Source of the DNA: Streptomyces sp. A2-16
Lineage (GTDB): Bacteria > Actinomycetota > Actinomycetes > Streptomycetales > Streptomycetaceae
Direction: 5' to 3'
Assembly (NCBI RefSeq): GCF_018128905.1
Contig: NZ_CP063808.1
Location: forward strand, 8,618,001-8,682,000
Length of the DNA: 64,000 bases
Within the stretch, counting starts at the first letter, position 1. Every line of letters starts with the position of its first letter. Below, piece after piece: positions 15,489 through 23,632 of the stretch. Below the pieces are notes generated by a model. That model saw only the letters and a program-made list of their open reading frames with translations. It did no database searches and was not told the DNA's origin. A program made the position numbers and the translations under genes.

Positions 15489-16202
15489 TCACCGGCGTCT
15501 GCGCGCCAGCAGGATCACCCCTCCGGTGACGAGGAGCGCCCCCGTGGCGGCGAGTGCGAGGCCGGGGGGTGAGCCGAGGCCGGTGCGGGCGAGTTCGTCG
15601 GCGAAGAGGAGGGGGGCGTCGCTGCTGTCGGGGGTGGGCGTACGGCCCGGTTCGGCGTCGATGCCGAAGCGGTAGTCGTTGGACTGCCCTACCCAGTCGC
15701 CGTCGTCCTCGTGGCGCTGGACGACGGCCGCGTTGACGGTGACGGTGTCGGGGGCGGTGTCCGAGGTGAGGGCGAGACGGACCCTCACGGTGAGGGTCTT
15801 GCCCGGCGGGACGGTGAACCCGGGGAAGCCGTCGTCGAAGGCGCCGACCAGCTCGTCGGCGTCGGTCTTCTCGAAGCGCACCGGGTGGGGGCGGTCGCCG
15901 TCGTAGAACTCCAGACGGGGCTGGGCGGGTTCCAGTGCGCGGCGGTCGTCGACGAGAACGACGACCGGGTGGATGCCGGTGCGCGGGTGGGCGGTGGTGT
16001 TGGTGAGGTCCAGATACCAGGTCCCGAAGCCGCCACCGGCCGTGTAGGTGTCGGGGCCGCCGTGGATACGGGTGGTGATCGGGAAGTCGCGTCCGTCGGA
16101 GCCGGGGTCCGCGTGCGCGGGGGATGCGGACAGGGAGAGCAGGGCGGCTGCCGCCGCGAGGCCGAGGGGGGCGGGCGTATGGGCGTGCACATACCGTCGC
16201 AT
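15489..16202 (-). CDS. LAxTG cell-surface protein
   Basis: A 237-residue exported protein. The signal peptide ends near SASPAHADPG. The middle is a beta-rich domain (TRIHGGPDTYTAGGGFGTWYLDL, partial DUF-like pattern). The end is the sorting signal ELARTGLG followed by a hydrophobic helix and RRRR. LAxTG is the motif read by Streptomyces class E sortases, and one such enzyme is encoded at 23633-24421. The ATG at 16202 begins MRRYVHAHT, and the long frame upstream of it is not protein-like. It would be attached covalently to peptidoglycan. Confidence 0.82.
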   Translation of the reverse strand: MRRYVHAHTPAPLGLAAAAALLSLSASPAHADPGSDGRDFPITTRIHGGPDTYTAGGGFGTWYLDLTNTTAHPRTGIHPVVVLVDDRRALEPAQPRLEFYDGDRPHPVRFEKTDADELVGAFDDGFPGFTVPPGKTLTVRVRLALTSDTAPDTVTVNAAVVQRHEDDGDWVGQSNDYRFGIDAEPGRTPTPDSSDAPLLFADELARTGLGSPPGLALAATGALLVTGGVILLARRRR

Positions 16203-16285
16203 GAACACATGACCGTGCCGGGCGGGGGCGGCGGATCGGGGATGCCGCTCCGGTAGGCCCGGGAAGTCCCCTCGATCAGCGGACG

Positions 16286-18223
16286 TCAGGCGTCGGCTCG
16301 CCCGAACAGCGGGGCCAGCACGAGCTGTGCCGCCCCTTCGGCGACCTCGCCGACCGCGGCCCGGACGGGGACCGTCTCCTCGCCGGTGCGCCGGGCGCGT
16401 TCGTCGAGGACCGCCGCGACTCCGCGCACGAAGGCGTCCGGGGCGGTGGCGACGGTACGGCCGCCCAGCAGGACCAGGTCGATGTCGAGCAGGGCGACGA
16501 GGTTGCCGGCCGCGATGCCGAGGACGCGGGCGGCTTCGGTGAGGTCGCCGCGGGCCACCGCCGTGAGGCACAGCGCCTCGACGCAGCCGCGGTCACCGCA
16601 GCCGCAGGGCGGACCGTCGAGCTGAACGACCTGGTGGCCGAACTCCCCGGCCGCGGTCCGCGCGCCGCGGTGCACGGTCCCGTCGATGACGAGCCCCGCG
16701 CCGAGGCCCGTGCCGAGATGCAGATACGCGAACGATCCACGCTCCCCCGCGACCGCGAGCCCCAGTGCGGCCGCGTTGGTGTCCTTGTCGACCGCCACGG
16801 GCACCCCGAGCCGCCGCACGAGCGCGTCCCGCAGAGGGAACCCGCCCCACTCGGGAAAGCCCGTGACCCGGTGCAGCACGCCCCGCGTGTGGTCGAGGGG
16901 CCCGGGGAGCGCGACGCCGACGCCGAGGAGGAGGGGGGCCGGGGCAGAGGTCGAGGCTGGTTTCGGTAGGGGGGTCGGGGGGTGCGTGGGGGCGGGTTCC
17001 TGCACGGAGGCCGGGGCCGGGGGTGAGCCCGGGTCCGGCACGGAGGCCGGGGGTTGCGTGGGGGCCGGGGGACGTGCGGAGGCCGGGGCCGAGGGCGAGG
17101 CTGGTTCCGGCGGGGAGGCCGGGGCCTGCGCGGAAGTCGCAGCCGAGGCCGAGTCCGATTCCGGCACGGCGGCCGGGGGTTGCGTGGAGGCCGGGGGCCG
17201 TGCCGAGGGCGAGCCCGGGTCCGGCGGGGAGGCCGGGGCCTGCGCGGAAGTCGCAGCCGAGGCCGAGTCCGATTCCGGCACGGCGGCCGGGGGTTGCGTG
17301 GAGGCCGGGGGCCGTGCGGAGGGCGAGCCCGGGTCCGGCGGGGAGGCCGGGGCCTGCGCGGAAGTCGCAGCCGAGGTCGAGTCCGATTCCGGCACGGCGG
17401 CCGAGCGCAGGGCGGAAGCCGGGGCCGGTGCGGAAGCCCGGGCCGGTGCGGAAGCCCGGGCCGGTGCGGAAGCCCGGGCCGGTGCGGAAGCCCGGGCCGG
17501 TGCGGAAGCCCGGGCCGGTGCGGATGCCCGGGCCTGCCCGGAGGCCTCTGCGGTGGAGCCCCCAGCCGTGTGCGCCGCGACCGCGGCCGCTGACCCGGCG
17601 TCCGCCCCTGCCGAGATACCGGCCGCTGGCCCGGCGTCCCACCCTGCCACGATTCCGCCCGCCGACCCGGCGTCCGCCCCTGTCGCGCCACCGGCCACTG
17701 AACCGGCGTCCGCCCCTGCCGAGATACCGGCCGCTGGCCCGGTGCCCAGCCCAGCACCCCCCGCTCCACGTCCTCCCCCCGCCCCCGCACCCACCCCGTT
17801 CACCAGCGCCTCGACCTCCCCCGCGACCGTCTCCACGACGGCCTCCGCCCCCGCGCCCAGGTCCAGCGCGGTGGAGCGGTCCGCCAGTACCGTTCCCGCC
17901 AGGTCGACCAGCACCGCCCGCAGGGCGTCCCGGTCCAGGTGGATGCCGATCGCGTGGCCCGCTTCGGGCACCAGCCGCAGTACGGTCCGCGGCTTGCCGC
18001 CCGTGGAGGCGCGGTGGCCCGCGTCCGCCACGAGGCCCTCCTCCCGCAGCCGGGCGGTGATCTTGCTGACGGCCTGGGGGGTCAGCCCCGTGCGTTCCGC
18101 GAGTTCCAGGCGGCTGATCCCCCCGGCCCCCGCGGACCGCAGCAGGTCGAGCACGAGCGCGGTGTTGTGGCTGCGCAGGGCCAGGAGGTTGACGCCACCG
18201 TTCGTCCTGTTCACGTCTGCCAT
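16286..18223 (-). CDS. ROK-family repressor with a repeat insertion of about 280 residues
   Basis: A 645-residue protein, where ROK repressors usually have about 400. Residues 15-80 form a winged helix (GGISRLELAERTGLTPQAVSK). Residues 85-145 are the first part of the ROK ATPase-like fold. Residues of about 146-428 are Ala/Pro/Ser-rich tandem repeats: a 38-residue unit about three times and a six-residue ARASAP unit about six times. The ROK domain then resumes (LLLGVGVALPGPLD, KDTNAAALG, HLGTGLGAG, EFGHQVV, the zinc motif CGCGDRGCVEAL) to the end. The insertion is in frame with no stop. The gene is divergent from an oxidoreductase operon across a 27-bp palindrome and probably regulates both. 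Confidence 0.85.
   Translation of the reverse strand: MADVNRTNGGVNLLALRSHNTALVLDLLRSAGAGGISRLELAERTGLTPQAVSKITARLREEGLVADAGHRASTGGKPRTVLRLVPEAGHAIGIHLDRDALRAVLVDLAGTVLADRSTALDLGAGAEAVVETVAGEVEALVNGVGAGAGGGRGAGGAGLGTGPAAGISAGADAGSVAGGATGADAGSAGGIVAGWDAGPAAGISAGADAGSAAAVAAHTAGGSTAEASGQARASAPARASAPARASAPARASAPARASAPARASAPAPASALRSAAVPESDSTSAATSAQAPASPPDPGSPSARPPASTQPPAAVPESDSASAATSAQAPASPPDPGSPSARPPASTQPPAAVPESDSASAATSAQAPASPPEPASPSAPASARPPAPTQPPASVPDPGSPPAPASVQEPAPTHPPTPLPKPASTSAPAPLLLGVGVALPGPLDHTRGVLHRVTGFPEWGGFPLRDALVRRLGVPVAVDKDTNAAALGLAVAGERGSFAYLHLGTGLGAGLVIDGTVHRGARTAAGEFGHQVVQLDGPPCGCGDRGCVEALCLTAVARGDLTEAARVLGIAAGNLVALLDIDLVLLGGRTVATAPDAFVRGVAAVLDERARRTGEETVPVRAAVGEVAEGAAQLVLAPLFGRADA
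17037..17403 (-). repeat. 114-bp coding tandem repeat within the ROK gene
   Basis: Units beginning GGCACGGCGGCC start at 17163, 17277 and 17391 (period 114), with a more diverged copy from 17037. They encode 38-residue repeats containing VPESDSASAATSAQAPA and keep the ROK frame open. Confidence 0.85.
17427..17534 (-). repeat. 18-bp coding tandem repeat within the ROK gene
   Basis: The unit GGTGCGGAAGCCCGGGCC repeats at 17427, 17445, 17463, 17481 and 17499, then once with one change. On the coding strand it gives a run of ARASAP. Exact identity between units suggests recent expansion by slippage. Confidence 0.9.
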
Positions 18224-18238
18224 TGTCCGCCACGCTTG

Positions 18239-18265
18239 CACTTTGGCAACAGCGTTGCGAAAGTG
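18239..18265. promoter_or_regulatory. 27-bp near-perfect palindrome, probable ROK operator
   Basis: The arms CACTTTGGCAAC and GTTGCGAAAGTG flank an AGC centre, and only the G/G pair in each arm fails to match. It lies in the 48-bp gap between the divergent ROK repressor and oxidoreductase genes, six bases before the latter's ATG. Position and symmetry suggest that the ROK dimer binds here and controls both directions. Confidence 0.7.
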
Positions 18266-18271
18266 GAGTGC

Positions 18272-19363
18272 ATGACTGCTGCTGACCTCCGCGTGGGCCT
18301 CGTCGGCTACGGCCTCGCGGGCTCCGTCTTCCACGCCCCGCTGATCGCCGCCACCAAGGGCCTCACCCTCGACACGGTGGTCACCTCCAACCCCGAGCGG
18401 CAGGAACAGGCCCGCGCCGAGTTCCCGGACGTCCGTACGGTCGCGGACGCCGACGAGCTGTTCACCCGCGCCGGCGACCTGGACCTGATCGTCATCGCGT
18501 CCCCCAACAAGACGCACGTCCCGCTCGCCACCACCGCCCTGAAGGCCGGCCTGCCGGTCGTGGTCGACAAGCCCGTCGCCGGTACGGCCGCCGAGGCCCG
18601 CGAACTCGCCGGCCTCGCCGAGGAGCGCGGACTGCTGCTCTCGGTCTTCCAGAACCGGCGCTGGGACAACGACTTCCTGACCCTGCGCAAGCTCCTCGAC
18701 GAGGGCGAACTGGGCGAGGTGTGGCGCTTCGAGTCCCGTTTCGAGCGGTGGCGGCCGCACCCCAAGGGCGGCTGGCGCGAGTCCGGCGACCCCGCAGAGA
18801 TCGGAGGTCTGCTCTACGACCTCGGCAGTCATGTGGTCGACCAGGCCCTGACCCTCTTCGGGCCCGCCGCCTCCGTGTACGCCGAGGCGGACGTCCGCCG
18901 CCCGGGTGCCGAGGTCGACGACGACACGTTCATCGCGATCACCCACACGAGCGGCGTCCGCTCCCACCTCTACGCCTCGGCCACCACCGCCCAACTCGGC
19001 CCCCGTTTCCGGGTGCTGGGCTCCAGGGCGGGCTATGTGAAGTACGGCCTCGACCCGCAGGAGGCGGCCCTGAGGGAGGGCGAGCGCCCCGGCACCGCCG
19101 CCGACTGGGGCCGGGAGCCCGAGTCGCTGTGGGGCCGACTCGGTGCTGGGGGTACCCCCTCTGAGGGAGAGTCCCCCGTGACGGGCAGCGGCCGCCCCGT
19201 CCCCACCCTCCCCGGCGACTACCCCGCTTACTATGCGGCCGTGGCCAGGGCCCTTTCCGACGGCGGCACCAACCCGGTGACCGCACTGGAGGCGGCCGCC
19301 GCCCTCGACGTACTGGAGGCGGCGCGCCGTTCGGCCCACGACGGAGTGGCGGTGAAGCTGTGA
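18272..19363 (+). CDS. Gfo/Idh/MocA-family oxidoreductase
   Basis: A 363-residue NAD(P)-dependent sugar or inositol-type dehydrogenase. The N-terminal Rossmann fold carries VGLVGYGLAGSVFHAP. VIASPNKTHVPLATTALKAG and VVVDKPVA (the conserved Lys-Pro) follow, then the C-terminal alpha/beta domain with GGLLYDLGSHVVDQAL. A Gly-rich loop near residue 295 is probably a local variable insertion. It is the first gene of an operon: the next gene begins at GTG overlapping the stop by four bases. Control by the divergent ROK protein is inferred. The substrate is unknown. Confidence 0.9.
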   Translation: MTAADLRVGLVGYGLAGSVFHAPLIAATKGLTLDTVVTSNPERQEQARAEFPDVRTVADADELFTRAGDLDLIVIASPNKTHVPLATTALKAGLPVVVDKPVAGTAAEARELAGLAEERGLLLSVFQNRRWDNDFLTLRKLLDEGELGEVWRFESRFERWRPHPKGGWRESGDPAEIGGLLYDLGSHVVDQALTLFGPAASVYAEADVRRPGAEVDDDTFIAITHTSGVRSHLYASATTAQLGPRFRVLGSRAGYVKYGLDPQEAALREGERPGTAADWGREPESLWGRLGAGGTPSEGESPVTGSGRPVPTLPGDYPAYYAAVARALSDGGTNPVTALEAAAALDVLEAARRSAHDGVAVKL

Positions 19364-19869
19364 CGCACAACACCGAGCTGACCCCGAAGTTCCATCCCGA
19401 ACTCACCCCGCCCCTGGAGGAGCTGGAGGCGCAGGAACGCCGTCTGGTCTTCCGGCAGTTCACGTACGAGGACGCGTGGGCGCTGGGCACGCTGCTGGTG
19501 GAGATGGCGCGGGAGCGGCAGGCCCCGGTGGCCGTCGACATCCACCGCGGCGGCCAGCAGCTCTTCCACGCGGCCCTGCCGGGCTCCACCCCGGACAACG
19601 ACGCCTGGATCGATCGCAAGCGCCGGGTCGTGGAGCGCTACGGCTCCGCCTCCTACCTGGTCGGCGCCCGTTTCCGCGCCAAGGGCAGCACCTTCGAGGA
19701 GTCCTCGCGTCTGGACCCGGACGAGTACGCGGCGCACGGCGGCTCCTTCCCCATCACGGTGGCGGGCGTGGGCGTCGTCGGCACGGTGACGGTCTCGGGC
19801 CTGCCCCAGCTCCAGGACCACCGCATGGTGGTCGAGGCGCTGGAGGAGTTCTTGGGCAAGAGTCTTTAG
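19360..19869 (+). CDS. UPF0303/heme-degrading-domain protein
   Basis: A 169-residue cytoplasmic protein of the UPF0303 (YbjQ-unrelated, HbpS-like fold) family, recognised by the pattern VFRQFTYEDAWALGTLLVE, APVAVDIHRGGQQLF, WIDRKRRVVERYG and GGSFPITVAGVGVVGTVTVSGL. Function is not established for this family. GTG at 19360 overlaps the upstream stop codon (GTGA), so translation is coupled to the oxidoreductase. Confidence 0.8.
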   Translation: MTHNTELTPKFHPELTPPLEELEAQERRLVFRQFTYEDAWALGTLLVEMARERQAPVAVDIHRGGQQLFHAALPGSTPDNDAWIDRKRRVVERYGSASYLVGARFRAKGSTFEESSRLDPDEYAAHGGSFPITVAGVGVVGTVTVSGLPQLQDHRMVVEALEEFLGKSL

Positions 19870-19913
19870 CGGAACAGGAATGAGCGCCGGGTTCTCCCGC
19901 GTTGGCACCTGCC

Positions 19914-20771
19914 ATGAAGGAGACCATCGGAAAGTTCGGCATCTGGAACGGCGGCGGTCTGCGCGGGGAGGACCCATCGCAGCAGGGTGAACGCGCCGAG
20001 GCCGCCGCCGAGTTGGAGGAGCTCGGGTTCGGCGCGATCTGGCTGGGCGGCAGCAGTTCCGCCGCCCACGCCGCCCCGCTCCTCGAGGCGACCTCGCGGA
20101 TCGTCGTCGGCACCAGCATCCAGAGCATCTGGGACCACGAACCCGAGGCCGCCGCCAAGAGCTTCACCGACCTGAACGCCGCCCACTCCGGCCGCTTCGT
20201 CCTGGGCCTGGGCGTCAGCCACGCCAAGCTCGCGGAGCAGTACCGGCGCCCGTACTCCGCCCTGGTGGCCTACCTGGACGGCCTTGACGAGGCGGGAGCG
20301 CCTGCCGAGGGGCGCGTCCTGGCCGCGCTGGGCCCCAGGACCATCGAGCTGGCCCGGGACCGCTCGGCGGGCTCGATCCCGTATCTGATCACCGCGGAGC
20401 AGACGGCAGCGTCCCGCGAACTCCTGGGCGAGGCGCCCCTGTTGGCGCCCGAGCTGAAGGTGGTCCTGGAGAGCGACCCGGCCCGCGCCCGCACCCTGGC
20501 CCGCGACTACCTGGCCATCTACCTCGGTCTGCCCAACTACACCAACAACTTCCTCCGCAACGGCTTCACGGAGGACGACCTGAAGGACGGCGGCAGCGAC
20601 CGTCTGGTCGACGCCGTCTTCGCCTGGGGAACGGACGAAAGGATCCGCGCCCGCATCGACGAGTTCATCGAAGCGGGCGCGGACCACGTGGCCCTGCAGA
20701 TCGTGGACGGCGGCCCGCGCTACGACCTCCCGAGGGAGGCCTGGCGCAGGCTCGCGTCGCTACTGGCGTGA
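19914..20771 (+). CDS. LLM-class F420-dependent oxidoreductase
   Basis: A 285-residue TIM-barrel flavin/F420 enzyme of the luciferase-like type: ELEELGFGAIWLGG near the N-terminus, RIVVGTSIQSIW, GRFVLGLGVSHAKL, and a C-terminal VALQIVDGG segment. Most actinomycete members use coenzyme F420. The ATG at 19914 is taken rather than the TTG at 19902. It lies 44 bases after the UPF0303 gene and is probably in the same transcript. The substrate is not known. Confidence 0.85.
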   Translation: MKETIGKFGIWNGGGLRGEDPSQQGERAEAAAELEELGFGAIWLGGSSSAAHAAPLLEATSRIVVGTSIQSIWDHEPEAAAKSFTDLNAAHSGRFVLGLGVSHAKLAEQYRRPYSALVAYLDGLDEAGAPAEGRVLAALGPRTIELARDRSAGSIPYLITAEQTAASRELLGEAPLLAPELKVVLESDPARARTLARDYLAIYLGLPNYTNNFLRNGFTEDDLKDGGSDRLVDAVFAWGTDERIRARIDEFIEAGADHVALQIVDGGPRYDLPREAWRRLASLLA

Positions 20772-20868
20772 AGATGAGCTACCAGGGGCGCTGGGGAACT
20801 GCGCGACCAGCCGAAGACGGCCCGCAGTCGCAAGGCAACGTGCATCCCCGGCTCACCCAGCGGAGCGT

Positions 20869-21726
20869 CTACGCGTCCTTGAACTCCTGGCGCTGACGCC
20901 CCAGCCCCGAGATCTCCAGCTCCACCACGTCCCCGGCCCGCAGATACGGCTTGGGCTCGGGCTCGCCCATCGCGACCCCGGCCGGCGTGCCCGTGTTGAT
21001 CACGTCACCGGGGTACAGCGTCATGAACTGGCTGACGTAGCGCACGACTTCGCCCACGGGGAAGATCTGCTCGGCGGTCGTGCCGTTCTGCTTCAGGTCC
21101 CCGTTGACCCACAGCTTCAGCGACAGGCTCTGCGGATCGGGGACCTCGTCCGCCGTCACCAGCCACGGTCCGAGAGGGTTGAACGTCTCGCAGTTCTTTC
21201 CCTTGTCCCAGGTCCCGCCCCGCTCGATCTGGAACTCCCGCTCGGACACGTCGTGCGCCACCGCGTACCCGGCGACATGGGCGAGCGCCTCCTCGACGGA
21301 GGACAGATACCGGGCCGTACGCCCGATCACGACCGCCAGCTCGACCTCCCAGTCGGTCTTCACCGACGTCCGGGGCACCAGGACCGTGTCGTAGGGCCCG
21401 ACCACGGTGTCCGCGGCCTTGAAGAAGATCACCGGCTCGGCGGGCGGCTCGGCCCCCGTCTCGCGCGCGTGGTCGTGGTAGTTCAGGCCGATGCAGACGA
21501 TCTTCCCGATCCGGGCGAGCGGCGGCCCGACGCGGAGCCCGGTGGCGTCCAGCGCCGGCAGCTCCCCGGCCTCCGCGGCCGCGCGGACCCGGCCGAGTGC
21601 CGCGTCGTCGGCGAGGAGCGTCCCGTCGATGTCGTCCACGACACCGGACAGGTCCCGCAGGACTCCGTCGGCGTCGAGCAGCGCGGGCGTCTCCGTTCCC
21701 GCCGTACCGACTCGCAGCAGCTTCAT
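20869..21726 (-). CDS. Fumarylacetoacetate hydrolase-family protein
   Basis: A 285-residue metal-dependent hydrolase or decarboxylase. It has a short N-terminal domain, then the FAH fold: KIVCIGLNYHDHARETG, PVIFFKAADTVVGP, DWEVELAVVIG (metal ligands), HDVSEREFQ, and DVINTGTPAGVAMG. Members act on acylpyruvates or in aromatic degradation, and the substrate cannot be told. The ATG at 21726 has GGGAGA about nine bases upstream. No pathway partner is adjacent. Confidence 0.88.
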   Translation of the reverse strand: MKLLRVGTAGTETPALLDADGVLRDLSGVVDDIDGTLLADDAALGRVRAAAEAGELPALDATGLRVGPPLARIGKIVCIGLNYHDHARETGAEPPAEPVIFFKAADTVVGPYDTVLVPRTSVKTDWEVELAVVIGRTARYLSSVEEALAHVAGYAVAHDVSEREFQIERGGTWDKGKNCETFNPLGPWLVTADEVPDPQSLSLKLWVNGDLKQNGTTAEQIFPVGEVVRYVSQFMTLYPGDVINTGTPAGVAMGEPEPKPYLRAGDVVELEISGLGRQRQEFKDA

Positions 21727-21852
21727 GATCACTATCTCCCTTTATCGCGGGGCGCCCGCCGACGGGTGCAGCCATCGGATGACTGGTCGATCCTCCAAGC
21801 TGAGTGTCCGGTCCGCAATACCCGGTTCACGGACTGGACCGGCCCGGGCCGG

Positions 21853-22566
21853 TCAGCGGTAGAGGGCGGCCCTCTCGACGGCGGCCCAGGTAGAGCTGGT
21901 CACCACGTACAGCGCGGCCGCCAGGGGCACCACCGCCACCGTGAAGAGCGTGAAGAAGGACATGAACGGCATGGCCTTGGTCATCGCGCCCACCCCGGGG
22001 ACCGGCTGCCCGTCGGTCACCGGCACGACCGGGTTGGCGGCCATCATCCGCTTCGTGCGGCGGTAGTTGAAGGTAGCCACCACGACCACGAACGCGAAGA
22101 GGCAGACGTACACGAGCCCCGCTCCCCCGAACACCCCGCCGTTGCCGAGCGCGTCCGCCCAGCGTCCGCCGAGCGGCGCGGCGAACAGCTCGTGGCCGAG
22201 CAGTTCGTTGGCCTGCCCGCCGATCGTGGTGTTGGAGAAGAGGTGGTACAGCAGGAAGAACGCGGGCAGCTGGAACAGGCCGGGCAGACAGCCGGACAGC
22301 GGTGAGACCTTCTCCTCGGCGTGCAGGGCCATCACGGCCTTCTGGAGTTTCTCGGGGCTGTCCTTGTGCTTCCTGCGCAGCTCGGCGATCTTCGGCTGGA
22401 GCTTGGTGCGGGCCTTCTGGCCGCGGGCCGCGGCGCGGGACAGGGGGTGCACGAGCAGTCGTACGAAAGCGGTGAACAGGACGATCGCGGCGGCGGCCGC
22501 GGTGGCGCCGAACAGGGGGTGGAGCAGGTCGGCGAGATGCTGGACCAGATCAGCGAAGACGGACAT
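21853..22566 (-). CDS. YidC/Oxa1-type membrane insertase (paralogue)
   Basis: A 237-residue polytopic protein. It begins with a short loop and a first helix (AAAAAIVLFTAFVRLLVHPLS), then a charged cytoplasmic hairpin (KARTKLQPKIAELRRKHKDSPEKLQ), then four more helices including GLFQLPAFFLLYHLF and MPFMSFFTLFTVAVVPLAAALY. The arrangement is that of YidC. It lies away from rnpA/jag, so it is an extra insertase and not the housekeeping copy. The next gene upstream on the strand (DUF6412) ends 87 bases before it. Confidence 0.88.
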   Translation of the reverse strand: MSVFADLVQHLADLLHPLFGATAAAAAIVLFTAFVRLLVHPLSRAAARGQKARTKLQPKIAELRRKHKDSPEKLQKAVMALHAEEKVSPLSGCLPGLFQLPAFFLLYHLFSNTTIGGQANELLGHELFAAPLGGRWADALGNGGVFGGAGLVYVCLFAFVVVVATFNYRRTKRMMAANPVVPVTDGQPVPGVGAMTKAMPFMSFFTLFTVAVVPLAAALYVVTSSTWAAVERAALYR

Positions 22567-22653
22567 GGGTGAGCCCTCCGGGGGTCTCGTCGTGCCGGAA
22601 GCGATGAAGGCGGCATGACGACCCGCGTGGGGTGTCCCTGAGGAAGTGAGCCC

Positions 22654-22965
22654 CTACGCGGCGGTCGCCGGGAGGGCGTGACCGGGCGCTCGGGGGCGGG
22701 GGCGGCCCTTGGCGTCGGGGTCGCGTTGCGGCAGGAAGGCCGTGCGGCGGTCGCGGTCGCGGATGGCCGTACGGACCCGGGTGGGCGGTACGGCGGGTGC
22801 GCAGCGCGAGGCGAGCAGCGAGCAGGCGGCGAGCGCGGAGCCGGCCGCCGCGGTCGCGGCGAGCGCGACGGCGGCGGAGAGGCTGCCGGCGTCGAGCAGG
22901 ACGAGGTCGAGGAGGAGGAAGAGCAGCACGGCGGCAGGACGCGGTGTCGTCCAGGTGCGTGTCAC
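22654..22965 (-). CDS. DUF6412-type small membrane protein
   Basis: A 103-residue protein starting at GTG 22965, with GGGGGAG five bases before it. There are two hydrophobic helices (AAVLLFLLLDLVLLDAG and VALAATAAAGSALAACSLLAS), and the rest is basic and Pro-rich. Position beside a YidC paralogue is the only context. Function is unknown. Confidence 0.65.
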   Translation of the reverse strand: MTRTWTTPRPAAVLLFLLLDLVLLDAGSLSAAVALAATAAAGSALAACSLLASRCAPAVPPTRVRTAIRDRDRRTAFLPQRDPDAKGRPRPRAPGHALPATAA

Positions 22966-23000
22966 GGCCACTCCCCCTCTCGCTGCGGGTCCTCCCCCGG

Positions 23001-23305
23001 TTATACCTGATCGACCGCGATCGGCTGCAAGAGCCTCTTGGACTTGAGCAGGGCGCGGCTGAGCGGGTTCGCGGGGTCGGGGTCGAGTCCGGGGCCGGGG
23101 AGCATGAGGACGTCCGCCACCGGTACGACGACCGCGCAGGCGGGGCATTCGCCGTAGGAGCCGAGTTCGGTGCCGCACTCGGCGTGCCGGAAGACCAGCA
23201 GCACAGTGTCGCCGTGGTGCTCGCGGCCCCAGCAGCCGAGGGCGCGCAGGGTGGGCCCGAGGGCGATGCCGCGGTCGGTGAGGACGTACTCGTCGCGGGG
23301 CGGGG
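23001..23305 (-). pseudogene. HxlR-family regulator fragment, N-terminus lost
   Basis: About 100 C-terminal residues of an HxlR-type regulator remain: PRDEYVLTDRGIALGPTLRALGCWGREHHGD, then a Cys pair (HAECGTELG..CPACAV) and a tail. The DNA-binding helix-turn-helix that should precede EYVLTDRG is missing. Immediately beyond about 23305 the sequence matches instead the 3' part of an MFS exporter on the other strand. A deletion between two divergent genes is the simplest reading. Confidence 0.75.
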
Positions 23306-23311
23306 CTCGCT

Positions 23312-23615
23312 GGACGCGGGGTCCTGGGTACGGCTGCTGCCGGGCCTGGTGATCGCCGGCGTCGGCAGCGGCCTGCTCAACGCGGCACTCCCGCTGCTCG
23401 CCGTGGAGTCCGTCCCCGCCTCGCGCGCGGCGATGGGCGCGGGCGCCCAGCAGACCTTCCGCTACATCGGCTCCTGCGCCGGAGTCGCCCTGACCATCGC
23501 GATCGCCACCTCCTCCGGCGGCGGCCTCGCCCACGGCGCGGACATCGCGATGCTGGTGTCGGCGGGGCTGGCACTGGTGGCGGCCGCGAGCGTGGCGGGA
23601 CTGCGGGAGCGGTGA
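23312..23615 (+). pseudogene. MFS (DHA2-type) exporter fragment, only the last two helices
   Basis: About 100 residues (LPGLVIAGVGSGLLNAALPLLA, VPASRAAMGAGAQQTFRYIGSCAGVALTIAI, and a last helix before LRER) match the C-terminal end of EmrB/QacA-type drug exporters, which normally have about 500 residues. No start or ribosome site is seen. HxlR regulators often control such exporters in divergent pairs. Confidence 0.75.
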
Positions 23616-23632
23616 CGCCGGGAGCGGCCTCG

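Noticed and set aside
17023..18060. Several + strand frames (Arg/Pro/Gly) across the ROK repeats
   Set aside because: They are reading-frame shadows of the tandem repeats. The - strand frame joins both halves of a ROK protein.
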